Below are positions 22,462 through 34,029 of a DNA stretch of 64,000 bases, in pieces; within the stretch, counting starts at the first letter, position 1, and each line of letters begins with the position of its first letter. Under the pieces are notes generated by a model, which was not told the DNA's origin, ran no database searches, and saw only the letters and a list, made by a program, of their open reading frames with translations. Origin of the DNA: Dasypus novemcinctus (taxonomy: Eukaryota > Chordata > Mammalia > Cingulata > Dasypodidae); contig NC_080678.1 in NCBI RefSeq assembly GCF_030445035.2, positions 113,748,599 through 113,812,598 of the forward strand, in the 5' to 3' direction. Made by a program: the position numbers and the translations under genes.

Positions 22462-22883
22462 AGGCGGTGGACTTGGCCCAGTGGGTAGGGCATCCATCTA
22501 CCACATGGGAGGTCCTCGGTTCAAACCCCGGGCCTCCTTGACCCATGTGGAGCTGGCCCACATGCAGTGCTGATGTGCACAAAGAGTGCCCTGCCACGCA
22601 GGGGTGTCCCCCATGTAGGGGAGCCCCATGCGCAAGGAGTGCGCCCCAAAGGAGAGCCGCCCAGCATGAAAGAAAGTACAGCCTGCCCAAGAATGGTGCC
22701 GCACACACAGAGAGCTGACACAACAGGATGATGCAACAACAAGAAACACAGATTCTCATGCCGCTGACAACAGAAGCAGACAAAGAAGACGACACAGCAA
22801 AATAGACACAGAGAACAGACAACCAGGGTGGGGAGGGGGAGGGGAGAGAAATAAATAAAAAAAAATAAATCTTAAAAAAAAAA
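22462..22883 (+). mobile_element. DAS-type SINE, cttggcccagtgg subfamily
   Basis: Full length. The target duplication is aagatgttaatag (22449-22461) and aagatgttactag (22884-22896). Same head variant as the copies at 1065 and 32982. Confidence 0.9.
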
Positions 22884-23005
22884 AAAGATGTTACTAGACA
22901 AAAATACAACCAATGCCAACTATGGGCAATAGTGTATACTAATATACTTAAAATTTTCCATTAAGGGTAAAAAAGAAAAAAAAAAAGGATGCAAAATGTT
23001 AATAG

Positions 23006-23352
23006 GGGAAGTGGATGTGGCTCAAGTGATTGGGCTCTCACCTACCACATGGGAAGTCCCAGGTTTGGTTTGCGGTGCCTCCTGAAAAAGGCGAGCTAGT
23101 GTGATGGGCAGGCACAGTGAGCTGATGCAACAAGATGATTCAACAATGAGACACAAAGAGGAAAGACAATGAGAGACACCACAAACCAGGGAAGTGAGAT
23201 GGCTCCAACAACTGAGTGCCTCTGTCCCACGTGGGAGATGCCAAGTTCGGTTCTGGTGCCTCCTAAAGAGAAGAGGAGGAGACAAAGAGCACACAGCAAA
23301 GAGACACAGAAGCAGACAGCGAGCGTAAACAATGAGGGGGAATAAAGAAATA
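23006..23352 (+). mobile_element. Dimeric DAS-type SINE
   Basis: A first head near 23010 and a second near 23190 (gggaagtgagatggctccaac), each with a CA-rich module. Confidence 0.8.
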
Positions 23353-23698
23353 AAATAGTGTGTAGTAATCTATTAACAATCTTCTATTAAGGGTAAAAAG
23401 AAAAAAAGGTACTACAAATTGTTTGACTCCATCTATACAAAATATAAATACAAATAAATTAGAGAGATGGAAACAGAATAGCAGCTATGTACGGCAGGGG
23501 ATGGAAAGAGAGATTAAGGGGTAGAGTTTTTGGTTTGTCTGTTTTTTATTATTATTATTGGAATAATGAAAACACTCTAATATTGATTGAAGTGATGAAT
23601 GCACAACTCTGTGATCACAAGAAATACCACTGACTATACATTTTGGATGGATTGTATGCTTTATGAATATGTATCAGTAAAATTGATTAAAAATAATT

Positions 23699-23805
23699 CG
23701 GGGAGCCAACGTGGCTCAGTGGTTGAGTGCTGGCTTCCTACAAATGAGGTCCCAGGTTTAAACCCCAGCCCCAGTACCTCAAAAGTAAATTTGAAAATTA
23801 AAAAT
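23699..23805 (+). mobile_element. Short DAS-type SINE
   Basis: Head with gtggctcagtggttgagtgc. The target duplication aaaaataatt is at 23689-23698 and 23806-23815. Confidence 0.85.
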
Positions 23806-23848
23806 AAAAATAATTTAGTAGATGAAGGCCATCAGTGCACCAATTTTC

Positions 23849-23940
23849 TTTCTTTTTTTCTTTTGAGGTAGCAGGGATTGAACCTGAGACTTCATATGTG
23901 GGAAGTGGATGCTCAACCACTTGAGCCACATCTGCTCCCC
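23849..23940 (-). mobile_element. Short DAS-type SINE
   Basis: Reverse head preceded by a T-rich tail (on +) at 23849-23865. It is 44 bp from the previous copy in the opposite orientation, so the two heads could pair as an inverted repeat in a transcript. Confidence 0.85.
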
Positions 23941-24308
23941 TGGACATGGCCTCTTCTTCCTATTCTATTTTCTTGGTTGTTTTTAACCCCTTGAAAGTAA
24001 ATTTTTAAATATATTAAAATAATGAATTAATTCCATAGAAAGATAAAAAAAGAAGAAGAAAACAGGTAAATAGAGGACTTGGAGTCAGTGGCAGGACTTT
24101 CCAGTCAAGAAATGCAAGCACAACATCCGAGGAAAACCAGCACCCCAAAGGGCGGCTGCCAATCAGAAGGACAAGAGCTAACACCGAAAACACGTAGCCA
24201 GTACAGAAAAATGGGGATTTTGAAAGATGTTTACCTGACATAGCCAAAGAAATGAGAGACAAGACATCTATAAAAGGAGAAATGCCTATTATGAAAAAGA
24301 ACGAATTA

Positions 24309-24520
24309 GGGGGAGCGGATGTGGCTCAAGTGCTTGAGCGCCTGCCCAGGTTGGATCCCCAGTACCTCCTAAAACAATAACAAAAAGCAAACAAATGGAG
24401 GAGGGAAAAAAAACCTCTGGGGAGCTGGTGTAGATTAGTGGTTGAGCACTGGCTTCCCACATATGAGGTTATCAATCCCCAGCCCGGTTAACTCAAAAAA
24501 AAAAAAAAAAAAAATTAGGA
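24309..24520 (+). mobile_element. Two adjacent short DAS-type SINEs
   Basis: Heads start near 24311 and 24420. The first has lost part of the sequence between its A and B boxes. The outer flanks gaattagg (24303) and aaattagg (24512) hint that the pair moved as one unit. The tail is about 20 A. Confidence 0.7.
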
Positions 24521-25555
24521 GTCTGAGATGTTAAAAAGGTCAAAATACGAAAAAAAAATTTAGATAATATTAACGAAATAGCAAAGAAGAAGAAAATTTG
24601 AAGCATAAGACTGAGCTGGAAGATCTGGTCAATGTTCCAGAATGCAGTGCCAAAGAAGAGTAAGCATGAGTTATAGTTTTAAGGGACTGAGCTAGGTTTC
24701 TAGTGGCCAACTACTAAATGTTTTAGAAGCAGAGAGAAGAGAATGCACTGGGGCAGTACTTTAATAGTAAGATAATTTCTCCAAACTGGAGAAAAAATAT
24801 GATCCCCTGGATTATATGTACTATTATATTAAAACAGGAGACTATTGAACATAGTAGGAATATACAAGTCAGGTTAAGACAAGGGTGCTTTCTTGTTAGG
24901 TTTATATTCATTCCATATATTATCATCAAAAAATTTTTTGATAATTTTATTCTTCTGTGATAGTCTTAATTATAATTGTTAAGTATAATAAAACTTGCAG
25001 TTAATAATACTTGCTTCCATATTTTATGTTAGGAGGAATATTTTCACAGAATATAATTGGTGATGGAAGTTGAATTTCACCTTGATCAAACCTTTTCAAT
25101 TTTTACCTACGGTCTAGGACTTTTTATCATGTCATAATTAACAGAACCAATAAAATAATGTGCCTTGTGGACAGGAGCAACCACCTGCTTTACCCTTTTA
25201 AGAAATTTTGGTTAAGGTGAAAATGAATGACGACTACAACAGGACTTTTGGGCAGCTCTAGAAAGGAACCACGATTTCAACCTATTCTCAACTGTAAATG
25301 GATATAACTTTCTGATAAAAACATAACAATAAAATAGAAAGGAACCAAAATAAGGCAGCAACAATTTTTCCGGGAATCCAAGAGAGCAATGGCTTCCATC
25401 TGCTAAGGGAATGTAATTTGGATCCTAAAATTCTCAATTAGAAAAAAAAAAAATTAAGTATAAGGCCTATAAACGCAGATTTATTTCAACCCATGAGCAC
25501 TACTTGAAAGAATCATTAGATGATGTAAAGTACCAAAACTGAAAACTGATTCTAA
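24521..25555. other. AT-rich, no gene recognised
   Basis: About 1 kb of low-GC DNA. No repeat, promoter or coding signature was recognised before the sharp GC rise at 25556. Confidence 0.4.
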
Positions 25556-26170
25556 GGGCGCTCAAGGCTGGGGGCGGCGCGGGCTGAGTGGGCGTTGCCA
25601 GGCTCCCTGCCGCCGCCGTCAGCCCCGCGCCCCCGCTGCCCCTGCGCCCCCGCCGCCCCGCGCCCCCGCCGCCCCGTGCCCCGCCAGCCCCCGCGCCCCC
25701 GCCGCCCCGCGCCCCACCAGCCCCCGCGCCCCCGCCGCCCCGCCGCCCCGCGCCCCGCCAGCCCACGCGCCCCGCGGCCCCGCGCGCCCCGCCAGCCCCG
25801 CGGGAGGCCCGGAGCGTGCGCGGCGGCGGGGCTTCCCGGCGGTGCCGGCCTCGTGGCGCCGCCCGCCCTGCCGCCGCGGTGCTGCGGCCCTAAGATTTAC
25901 CGAGCCCTGCTCCTAACACTCCCTGTGGAACTGAAAGCCTCCCTGGCCGCGGGGCGGGGGCTGGCCTGAGCACTGAGCCTTCGCCGGAGCCGGGTTGGTG
26001 CGGCAGCTGGCTCCCTCCCCGGCCGGCCCGGGGCACACTGGCCAGCGCCCGGGGGCGTCCGTGCCCGCGGAGGCCTGGACACTCCCGAGCCTGGACACTC
26101 CGGCTGGCGCCCCGCGTGGGCGTTCCGTCTGGAGCACGGCTGGTGGAAGGCCCCTCCGGCCGCGCTGTTA
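25556..26170. repeat. GC-rich block with 33-bp C-rich repeats
   Basis: The base composition switches sharply at about 25556 and back at about 26168. Inside, 25616-25800 is built from cytosine-rich units; two near-identical ones start at 25684 and 25717, 33 bp apart. The - strand would be G-rich and able to form quadruplexes. Open frames on both strands are repetitive Pro/Ala/Arg or Gly stretches and are not credible genes. No promoter motifs beyond CpG density were recognised. Confidence 0.6.
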
Positions 26171-26224
26171 AAGTACGATTCCTTTGGTGATTTTGTTCAG
26201 GTGTCGGGCACGCCGGGCAAAAGG

Positions 26225-26432
26225 GCCCTGGGGGGAGGAGGTGGCGCAAAGGGTGGCGCGCCTGCTTCCCACCTGGAAGGTGCGATTCAGGCCCCGGTGC
26301 CTCCAAGAACAAAAGGAGCAAAGCAATGAGGGAAACAACTCAGAAGAGCCCCTGTGGCTGGGGGGTGGGGGGGGTGGGGTGGTTGTTCGAGGTCCGAGGC
26401 TCAATCCCCAGCTCCGGGGTCTCAAAAAAGAA
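26225..26432 (+). mobile_element. Two short DAS-type SINEs, decayed
   Basis: Heads near 26232 (gaggtggcgcaaagg) and 26348 (cccctgtggctgg), each with a B-box-like segment (gcgattcag, gctcaatcccc). Both have unusual G-rich substitutions. Confidence 0.55.
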
Positions 26433-26434
26433 AG

Positions 26435-27100
26435 GGGTGGGGGCACTGGTTTGAGTTTGAATCCCCTGCTACTTGACAACCCTGCAGAATTATATGTGGA
26501 GGGCACAGGAGATCTTTACAAATGACCTAGGAAATAAAGAACCCAAGTGTTTGATAGAGACACTGCGGAATGGTTAGGAGCCTGGGCTGTTTCACAGGAA
26601 AGGGACCTTCTTGGGTCCCATTCACCGGATGGGAAGTACTGGGTGATGGCACAGCTGGATCTTACTCGTGGCCGTGCCCCAGTGGGACGCACTGGCGTCT
26701 GTTCTGTGCGCACCAGCCAGCTTGCGGCTCAAGTTTCACCTCATCTCTTCTTTTTTCCTAGGAGGTCACGCTCAGCACCGAGCTGCACCCTGTCCACTCA
26801 TCTCATTTCTTAGATGTGGGTAGCAAGACTCGAGCAATCTGCATGGCAGAAACGGAGGCAAAACAAGCACAAAAGGACGTTCCTTTGAGTAGCTATTTTC
26901 CTTCATTTGATTCATGAGTTTTTTCTTGGAGGTCTTTCAAGTGGAAGTTTAGTCTCAAATTCATGGTCAGGTTCTTAAAAATGAAATTCAGCTACAAGAA
27001 TGTTTATTTTTACCTAATCTAATATCATAAAGATTTGTTTTTGTATTATTAAGAAGCACGTTTTGTTGCCTTCGGGGGACTGTTACTTGTAAATACGTGA
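26435..27100. other. Unannotated
   Basis: No gene recognised. 26550-26800 may include a decayed SINE; the rest is AT-rich. Confidence 0.35.
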
Positions 27101-27107
27101 GGATATT

Positions 27108-27251
27108 CCACGTCCCTGTCCCCCGTGGCCTCTCATCCGTCTGCTCACTGTTCACGGTAGTTGTCTGCTCCCTTTCTCTCCTTTAGGAGGCACCCGCGGG
27201 AAGGCATGTGGGAGCCAGACACGCAACTGCTTCAGCCACATCTGCACCCCA
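27108..27251 (-). mobile_element. DAS-type SINE
   Basis: Reverse head at the right end plus a partial CA module. The target duplication aggatatt is at 27100-27107 and 27252-27259. Confidence 0.8.
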
Positions 27252-27399
27252 AGGATATTTTAATGAAATAAATGTAATTCTGGAAAAATGAGGTTAGAAA
27301 GAGGGACTCACCTAGATAACTGCTAATTCTTCCTGGTCGACTAATTCTTCCTGGGGGAAAATGGGAACAAAAATAGGTTGAGAGGATATTTGATTGGAA

Positions 27400-28430
27400 G
27401 AACTGCAAACTTACTGATGTGGAGAAAGTGGCCACAGTAGTTGCTGAGGGCAGGGAGATGAAAGAAGAGATGTGATGTGGGGGCATTTTCAGGACTTGGA
27501 GTTGTCCTGAATGATATGGCAGGGTCAGATGCTAGATTTTATATCCTGCCATAACCCACTGGATGGACTGGGAGAGAGGGTGAACTACAGGGTAAACTAT
27601 TATCTATGTGGCGCAGCAGTGCCCCAAAATGTGTTGGCGGTGTGCGATGAGTGTGCCACAATGATGAGGGAGGTTGTTGGTGCGGGAGGAGTGGGGTGTG
27701 GGGGATACAGAACATTTTTTTCATTCCCCCACCCCCAGCCCGGGAAGCCCGGTGCGCGAAGAACAAGCCCGCAGGGCCCGCGCCCTCCCCGCCCCCCTGC
27801 CGCCCACCCCCCCAGGGCCCGCGCCCTCCCTGCCCCTCTGCTGCCCACCCTCCAGGACCCGGGCTCCCTTCCCGCCTCCCCACGCACCTCCCACTTCGCG
27901 CCTGCCTGTTCCCACTGCCGGACCCCTTCCCCGCGGTCCCGCTGAAAGGCCGCCTCCGCGAACCCGGACCTCCCCCAACCTCGGCCCTCCCCCAACCTCG
28001 GTCCTCCCCCAGCCTCGGCCCTCTCCAGCCTGGCTGGGGCGGCCACGCGGCCCGGCGCGCACGCGCACATGGGAGGGCGGGGCCGCGCGCTCGGCGCGGG
28101 CCCGTGGGCTGGTCCCGCGACGCCACCGTGCCGCCGCGGCCAGCCCCAGGCAGCGCCGCGTGGGCGGCCCCTCCAGGGGGCAAAGCAAGTTTAGCGCCCG
28201 GCGCGGTTAGCCACGAACGATCTTGGCCCTTTAACACGCTCCTCGCTCTTATATTTCTCAATGTAACATTTTTTTGTGATGTGTGTATCTTTAAAAAAAT
28301 ACAATTTACAGAAATGATGGGGTGGGGGTGGGGAGTGGGGTATATGGGAACCTCATGGTTTTTGTATGTTTTTTAATGTAACGTTCTTTGTGCTCTATTA
28401 ACTTTCATTTTAAAAGTGTGAAAGAAAAAC
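27400..28430 (+). mobile_element. L1 3'UTR interrupted by a GC-rich insert
   Basis: 27400-27722 matches the 3'UTR type seen at 4310-4610 (gtggagaaagtggccac, then the ccataacccactgg and ggaggttgttgg blocks). The match resumes at 28246 (cttatatttctcaatgtaac) and runs through the doubled G-rich module to 28430. About 520 bp of unrelated GC-rich DNA lies between, at a point where the 4310 copy is continuous. Confidence 0.75.
27724..28245. other. GC-rich insert inside the L1 3'UTR
   Basis: A CpG-dense block with sharp edges. It holds a duplicated segment of about 38 bp (agggcccgcgccctcc at 27775 and again near 27813), three to four 17-bp units of ctcccccaacctcggcc (27971-28022), and a gggcggggc Sp1-like box near 28077. 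No clear target duplication or A-tail was found at the edges. Long open frames on both strands (up to 241 codons) are low-complexity Pro/Arg/Gly and have no domain. It looks like a piece of a CpG-island promoter copied or moved into the L1, but its origin is unknown. Confidence 0.6.
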
Positions 28431-29189
28431 TGGAAACGTTTTTTCACCTTAGGTAAAATGAACTGCTGGAGACGAGTCAGACGTGCTGTGTAACTTGCGT
28501 TCCCTCTGAGCGCTAGGTCCTTTAGAGGTAAAGAGGAAAGGCAGGCCACCTCGGCCCTGAGTGGCTGTCAGCCACGGGGAGGCCAGCTGCGATCGCGGCC
28601 CGAGGGCGCCGGCCGGCCCTGGGCAGGAGGAGCGCTGCCCCGAGCCAGGCGGGAGGCGGGAACCCCAGCAGGAGCCTGCTAGGCCCTGAGGAGGGAAGCA
28701 GGGTCCTTAGGCACCGTGTGTCACAGACCTGCTGAGAACTTCGGTGGGTTTTTGTTTTTTGTTTTTAAATCCAACTTGGCTTTGTTCCTTCGGTTATAAG
28801 ATACTACTTAATATCAAAACCTGTAAATGTAGGAATAAAATGGCATCTAATTACTTTCCTGAAAGGGATTCCTCCAGATAATGTGAATGTTACGGATAGC
28901 ATTAAAAATAGGGCTTGTTGTTTCTTTTTTTTTTTTTTTTAACATAAACTCAGTTCACTTCCAATATTTTTCTACCTCAATAGGAGGATTATTCATATGG
29001 AGATGTGTGCCAAACACTTGGGAGATACTGAGATAAATAAGTTCCTATCCTATTTTAACACCTTTCTCTCCCCCTTTGTCTGAATATTGGCTTTCCAGCG
29101 TAGGCCACCTTTCTTTCTCCTAGTTTAGGTTATGTTTGGCAGAACTTTGCCATATTATGATCTTTCAAATCATTTTTCCCCTTTCCTAG
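28431..29189. other. Unannotated, GC-rich patch at 28500-28720
   Basis: About 220 bp of CpG-rich DNA (gcgatcgcggcccgagg near 28588) is followed by AT-rich sequence with a 20-T run at 28926. No gene recognised. Confidence 0.4.
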
Positions 29190-29692
29190 TGTAGCAGTTT
29201 GATATAGTTAAGAATTCCAAAAATAGGTATTGGATTATGTTTGCATTCTGATCTGTACCTGTGCAAAACTGAGTTATGATTAGGGAGTTGAGATAAAAAG
29301 CATGGCAAAGAACAGAGTTGGGGGTTTCTTAATGTTGGGATTTTGATGTTGGAGTTTGATGCTGAAGTCTAGTGTAAGAGCCCCATGGAAAGAGACAGAG
29401 CCGTTTGCCTGATAGTCCACAGCTGTCCTTGTGGAGGGACGCAAAGCCTAGAGAGCCTTATAATCTACAGCTGTCCTTGTGGAGCAAACAGGAGCTGAGC
29501 CAGAGGAACCCAGGAAGCCTGGACCCTTGCAGACGTGGCAGCCATCTTGCTCCAACACGTGACAGTAGACTTTGGTGAGGGAAGTAACTTATGCTTTATG
29601 GCCTGGTATCTGTAAGCTCCTACCCCAGATAAATACTTTATAAAACCAATTTCTGGTATTTTGCATCAGCACCCCTTTGGCTGACTAATACA
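29190..29692 (+). mobile_element. Solo LTR, xenarthran ERVL-like family
   Basis: 503 bp beginning tgtagcagtttgatat and ending ctgactaataca, with a perfect 5-bp target duplication cctag (29185-29189 and 29693-29697). An aataaat polyadenylation-like signal lies near 29628, about 60 bp from the end. Two other copies are in the window (54311-54837 reversed, 55618-55746 deleted). The 5-bp duplication and TG...CA ends show retroviral integration; the ERVL link is by resemblance. Confidence 0.85.
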
Positions 29693-29697
29693 CCTAG

Positions 29698-30583
29698 CAT
29701 CGACCCCCTCTCCATTCCAGGTTACACTGTGAATTTTCCTCATCATTCTTATAGTTGGGAGTCTGTTTTCCAGACTTCAAGAATTCACATTTGTTTTTTA
29801 ATGCTTGGATCATATATAAATGCAGTTAAGAAAGTAAATCTGCCAACAGGAATTCCTGTCCTGTATACGAAGAGTGTTTATAAATGTAGTTGTGCCACTG
29901 ATCAAGTGCTATGATCTTGAGTCTCGTCTGTGCCTTAATTTTCTTTTCAGTAAATGGGAATCTGTCTTTCCACCTTCATAGCATTTGCACACTTTAAACA
30001 TTATTGGATTTTAAGGCTGGATAGATTGGGTAGCCAACATGAAAACTGTTAACTCTCAGGTTTTTGCACTTAGGATCACCAAAATAAATCATTTAGAATC
30101 ATTAAAATGTGCTGTAAATTTATAATGACTTTAAATTGTTTTATTCTCTACTATACATTTTTAAACCAATGAAATTTTTTAAAAACCTGATTCTAAAAGG
30201 AAGACATGGCATTAAACAACAGTGATGCCATAAATGTAAAAAAAAAGATATTGACAAGTCTAAAATATAGATTTTTAAAAATAAAATTCCAAAACTAAGA
30301 TTGCAAATAATTTCCACATGGAAGCTATCAAATAGAATGTAGAGCAGGCATGTGTGTAATATGAGACCTAGTAATCCTGCTGCTGTGAATGTGCCCAAGA
30401 GGAATTCTCACAAGTGAAAGGCAGGAGGCAGATAAAAGAGCATCAATTAAAAGTGGTAGACAGAGAAAGAATCAATTAGAAGCAGTCTGAATGGAATGAA
30501 TACACATAGAGCAACATAAGTGACAAAAGAACAAAAAACCACCAGTAGAATCTTGGTTATGTTCATTACAAATAAGTGGTCAT
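29698..30583. other. AT-rich, no gene recognised
   Basis: Low-GC DNA, perhaps with old L1 between 30180 and 30580. Nothing coding. Confidence 0.4.
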
Positions 30584-30600
30584 AAAAAATTATAACTAGA

Positions 30601-31004
30601 TGGGAAGCAGTTGTGGCTCAACTGATAGAGCATCTGCCTACCATATAGAGGGTCCAGGGTTCGATACCCAGGGCCTCCTGACTCATGTGGTGAGCTGGCC
30701 CATGTGCAGTGCTGTCACATGCAAGGAGTGCCATGCCAAGCAGGGGTGTCCGCCACGTAGGGGTGCCCCATGCGCAAGGACTGCATCCCTCCAGGAGAGC
30801 CACTCCACGTAAAAAAAGCATAGCCCACTCAGGAGTGGCACCACACACACGGAGAATTGACGCAGCAAGATGATACAACAAAAAAAGTGACAGTTTCCCA
30901 GTGCCACATGACAAGATGCAAGTGGACACAGAAGAACACACAGCAAATGGACACAGAGAGCAGACAACGGAGGGGAAGGGGAGAGAAATAAAATAAATCT
31001 TAAA
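30601..31004 (+). mobile_element. DAS-type SINE (long form) with 17-bp target duplication
   Basis: A perfect duplication, aaaaaattataactaga, flanks the element at 30584-30600 and 31005-31021, evidence of L1-type retroposition. Confidence 0.95.
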
Positions 31005-31021
31005 AAAAAATTATAACTAGA

Positions 31022-31410
31022 GATCAAGCTTACAATGTAGTTTGTAGAACCGATGGGCTTATTACTAAGTAGCATAGCCAGTATTCACAGCTCACGAATA
31101 ACCTAACATGGCTGAAGTAAAACTAAAAGTATGTTTTAAAAAAATTATACATTTTACAAGTTCACATATAAATAAAAGGATATCCACAATACACATTAGA
31201 ATTGCTGCCTATATGAGTTCAGGGAATGGAAGTAAGATACGGGAATTAATGGAACTAAGAACATAAATACAACAAAATGACCATAAGTATTTTTAAATTA
31301 AGGAAAAAAATTTCCTCACTGTCTATACAACTGAGGCTCAAATAAAAAAAAATACATGTAATAGCTAAATAAAGAACGTATTTATTTATATTAAAACAAA
31401 TATGGAAGTC
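31022..31410. other. AT-rich, no gene recognised
   Basis: Short A-rich stretches only. It ends where L1 5' sequence begins. Confidence 0.4.
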
Positions 31411-32981
31411 TTCCACTTCTGGGCAAGATGGAGTTTCAGGGCCCAGGTTAACCTACCCACCTGAAATAGTCGCAAAATTGACAAAATATGAAACAACAGT
31501 TTTCAGGCAATGAAGGATAGTAATATCACTGATAAATGGGAAACAAATAAGATGAGCCCTACAACTGGCCCAGCATACTTCCTGGAGAGAGATTTTAGCC
31601 TGTGGTACCAGGGTAGACAGTTAAGATGGAGCCTGGAGGACTCCCTGGGTTAAGGAGATGGAATTGAGAGTGTGGGGAGATCAATACAGCTACCCAGTGT
31701 TCATAGGATAAAGTATCAAAGGGGAGAGTGTTGCACAGAGAGGAGCCCCCAGAGATCTGCAGAGGGTCCCCTTGAATATTCATTTAGCACGGTACTGATC
31801 AGGAAATTACTCAGGCTCAGGCAAAGACCCATCCAAAAGGATTGGAGGAAACAATACCCAGGACTCTTGGAGGACCTGGAACAGTGCCTGCAGTGGGAGA
31901 ACTTCATAATTCATAGGCCACTGGGTAGAGTTTGCAGGAAGAGCTTGCCTCAGAGGTGGGGGAAAATAACTTTCACCTGAGCAATGCACTGGACTTCCCT
32001 AAGAAATCATACAAAGACTAGGAAGACCGAAGAGGACAAAACCGTTTTTAGGTAACTTAACTATGTCCCAAAATAAAGCTCAAGAAGATTTTTTGTAATA
32101 CAAAAATATCCAGCATCTAACAAAGTAAAATTCACAATGTCTAGCATCCAACAAAGGATTATGAAGCATGCAAACTGACAAGAAAACATAACCTTTAGTG
32201 AGGGGAATAATGAATGAATCAAAACAGATCCAGACAGATGCAGGTGCTAGAATTAGCAGAAAAAGACTTATAAAGACAGTTATTACAACTATATTCTATA
32301 TACTCAAAAAGTTAAGTACAGGCTTGGAAAATACAAAAAGACCCAAGTCAAATGTTTAGAAAAGAAAACTAGAAAGTTGAGATGAAAATCACTCATCATA
32401 CCAAGAAGAAGGAAAACTTAAATGAGAAAAGAAAATCAACAGTCATCAACACCAAGATATTAGAATACCTGAGGATTCTAAAAGCAGCCATAATAAAAAT
32501 GCTTTAATGAGCAATGCAATTATAAACATGCTTGAAACAAATGAAAAAAAATTGATCACCGCAGCAAAGATACAAGATTTTAGGAAGCATTGAACAGAAA
32601 TTCTAGGACTGAAAATTTTCCTGAAATAAAAAAAGTCTCTGGATGAGCTTAAAAACAGGATGGAGGCTGGAGGAAAAAAAAAAAATCAGTGAAAAATAGA
32701 AAAATAAAATTACCCAATCTGAACAGCAAAAATAGAAAGGAAAAATGAACAGAGCCTTAAAGAATTGTATGACTACAACAAAACATCTAACATTCATGTC
32801 ATCAGAGTCCCAGAAGGGAAGGAGGAAGAACATGGGGCTAGAAAATTATTCAAAGAAATAATAGCAGAAAATTTTCCAATTTTGGAAAAAGACTTCAAGG
32901 GGTAATATGGGAAAACTATGACAATTTCTACATAATTAGACAATTCTGGTGAAATTTACCAACACTTCAAAAGCTACTATA

Positions 32982-33398
32982 TGGGAAGCGGACTTGGCCC
33001 AGTGGATAGGGCGTCCATCTACCACATGGGAGGATGGCGGTTCAAACCCTAGGACTCCTTGACCCGTGTGGAGCTGGCCCATGCGCAGTGCTGATGCGCG
33101 CAAGGAGTGCCCTGCCATGCAGGGGTGTCCCCCGCATAGGGGAGCCCCACGCACAAGGAGTACGCCCTGTAAGGAGAGCTGCCCAGCGACAAAGTGCAGC
33201 CTGCCCAGGAATGGTGCCACACACACAGAGAGCTGACACAACAAGATGACGCAACAAAAAGAAACACAGATTCCCGTTCCGCTGACAACAACAGAAGCAG
33301 ATACAGAAGAACATACAGCAAATAGACACAGAGAACAGACAACCAGGGCGGGGGCGGAGGGGGGGAGGGGAGAGAAATAAATAAATAAATCTTAAAAA
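32982..33398 (+). mobile_element. DAS-type SINE, cttggcccagtgg subfamily
   Basis: Full length, with many retained CpG pairs. The target duplication aaaagctactata is at 32969-32981 and 33399-33411, perfect. Confidence 0.95.
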
Positions 33399-33606
33399 AA
33401 AAGCTACTATAACCAACATGTGATAGATCATTTAAATAGCCCTCAAGTTACTAACAAATTTACTTGTAATTTTAAAAACTCCCCCAAAAATCTCCAGACC
33501 CAGATGGTTTCACTAGAGAATTACACCAAATATTTAAAAAACAATTAAACCAATTTTATGCAATCTACTCCAGAAAATGGAAAAAAGGGGGCAAAAATTC
33601 CCAATA

Positions 33607-34021
33607 GAGGGAAGCAGATGTAGCTCAACTGATAGAGCGTCGGTCTACCATATGGAGGGTCCAGGGTTCAATCCTCAGGGCTTCCTGACCTGTATGGAGC
33701 TGGCCCATGCGCAGTGCTGCTGTGTGCAAGGAATGCCGTGCCACACAGGGGCACCCCCACATAGGGGTGCCCCACATGCAAGGAGTGCACCCTGTAAGGA
33801 GAGTCACCAAGCGTGAAAAAAGTGCAGCCTGCCCAGGAATGGTGCTGCACATACGGAGAGCTGAAACAACAAGATGACACAACAAAAACAAGACACTGAT
33901 TCTGGGTGCCGCTGACACAGGCAGATACAGAAGAACACAGAGCAAATGGACACAGAGAGCAGACAACTAGGGGGGAGCAGGGAAGGGGAGAAAAATAAAT
34001 AAAAAATAAACCTTAAAAAAA
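33607..34021 (+). mobile_element. DAS-type SINE (long form)
   Basis: Full length, ending in (aaat)n and oligo(A). Only 8 bp separate it from the next SINE. Confidence 0.85.
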
Positions 34022-34029
34022 AATCAATG

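Larger units (their letters stand above)
22141..23688 (+). mobile_element. L1 3'UTR split by two SINEs
   Basis: L1 3'UTR blocks at 22141-22448, 22897-23005 and 23353-23688 run in order, ending with ttttggatggattgtatgc near 23641. SINEs at 22462-22883 and 23006-23352 interrupt it. Confidence 0.65.

Noticed and set aside
22445-22909. 154-codon and similar - strand open frames over SINEs (also near 1125, 12563, 33042, 36956, 57603)
   Set aside because: The same translation recurs at every long SINE, so it reflects the repeat and not a gene family.
27539-28376. 240- and 241-codon open frames across the GC-rich insert
   Set aside because: They run from L1 3'UTR into the insert and out again, so they cannot be an ancestral gene.
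31672-31980. 102-codon open frame on the + strand
   Set aside because: Lies in the 5' part of a degraded L1 and has no known domain.
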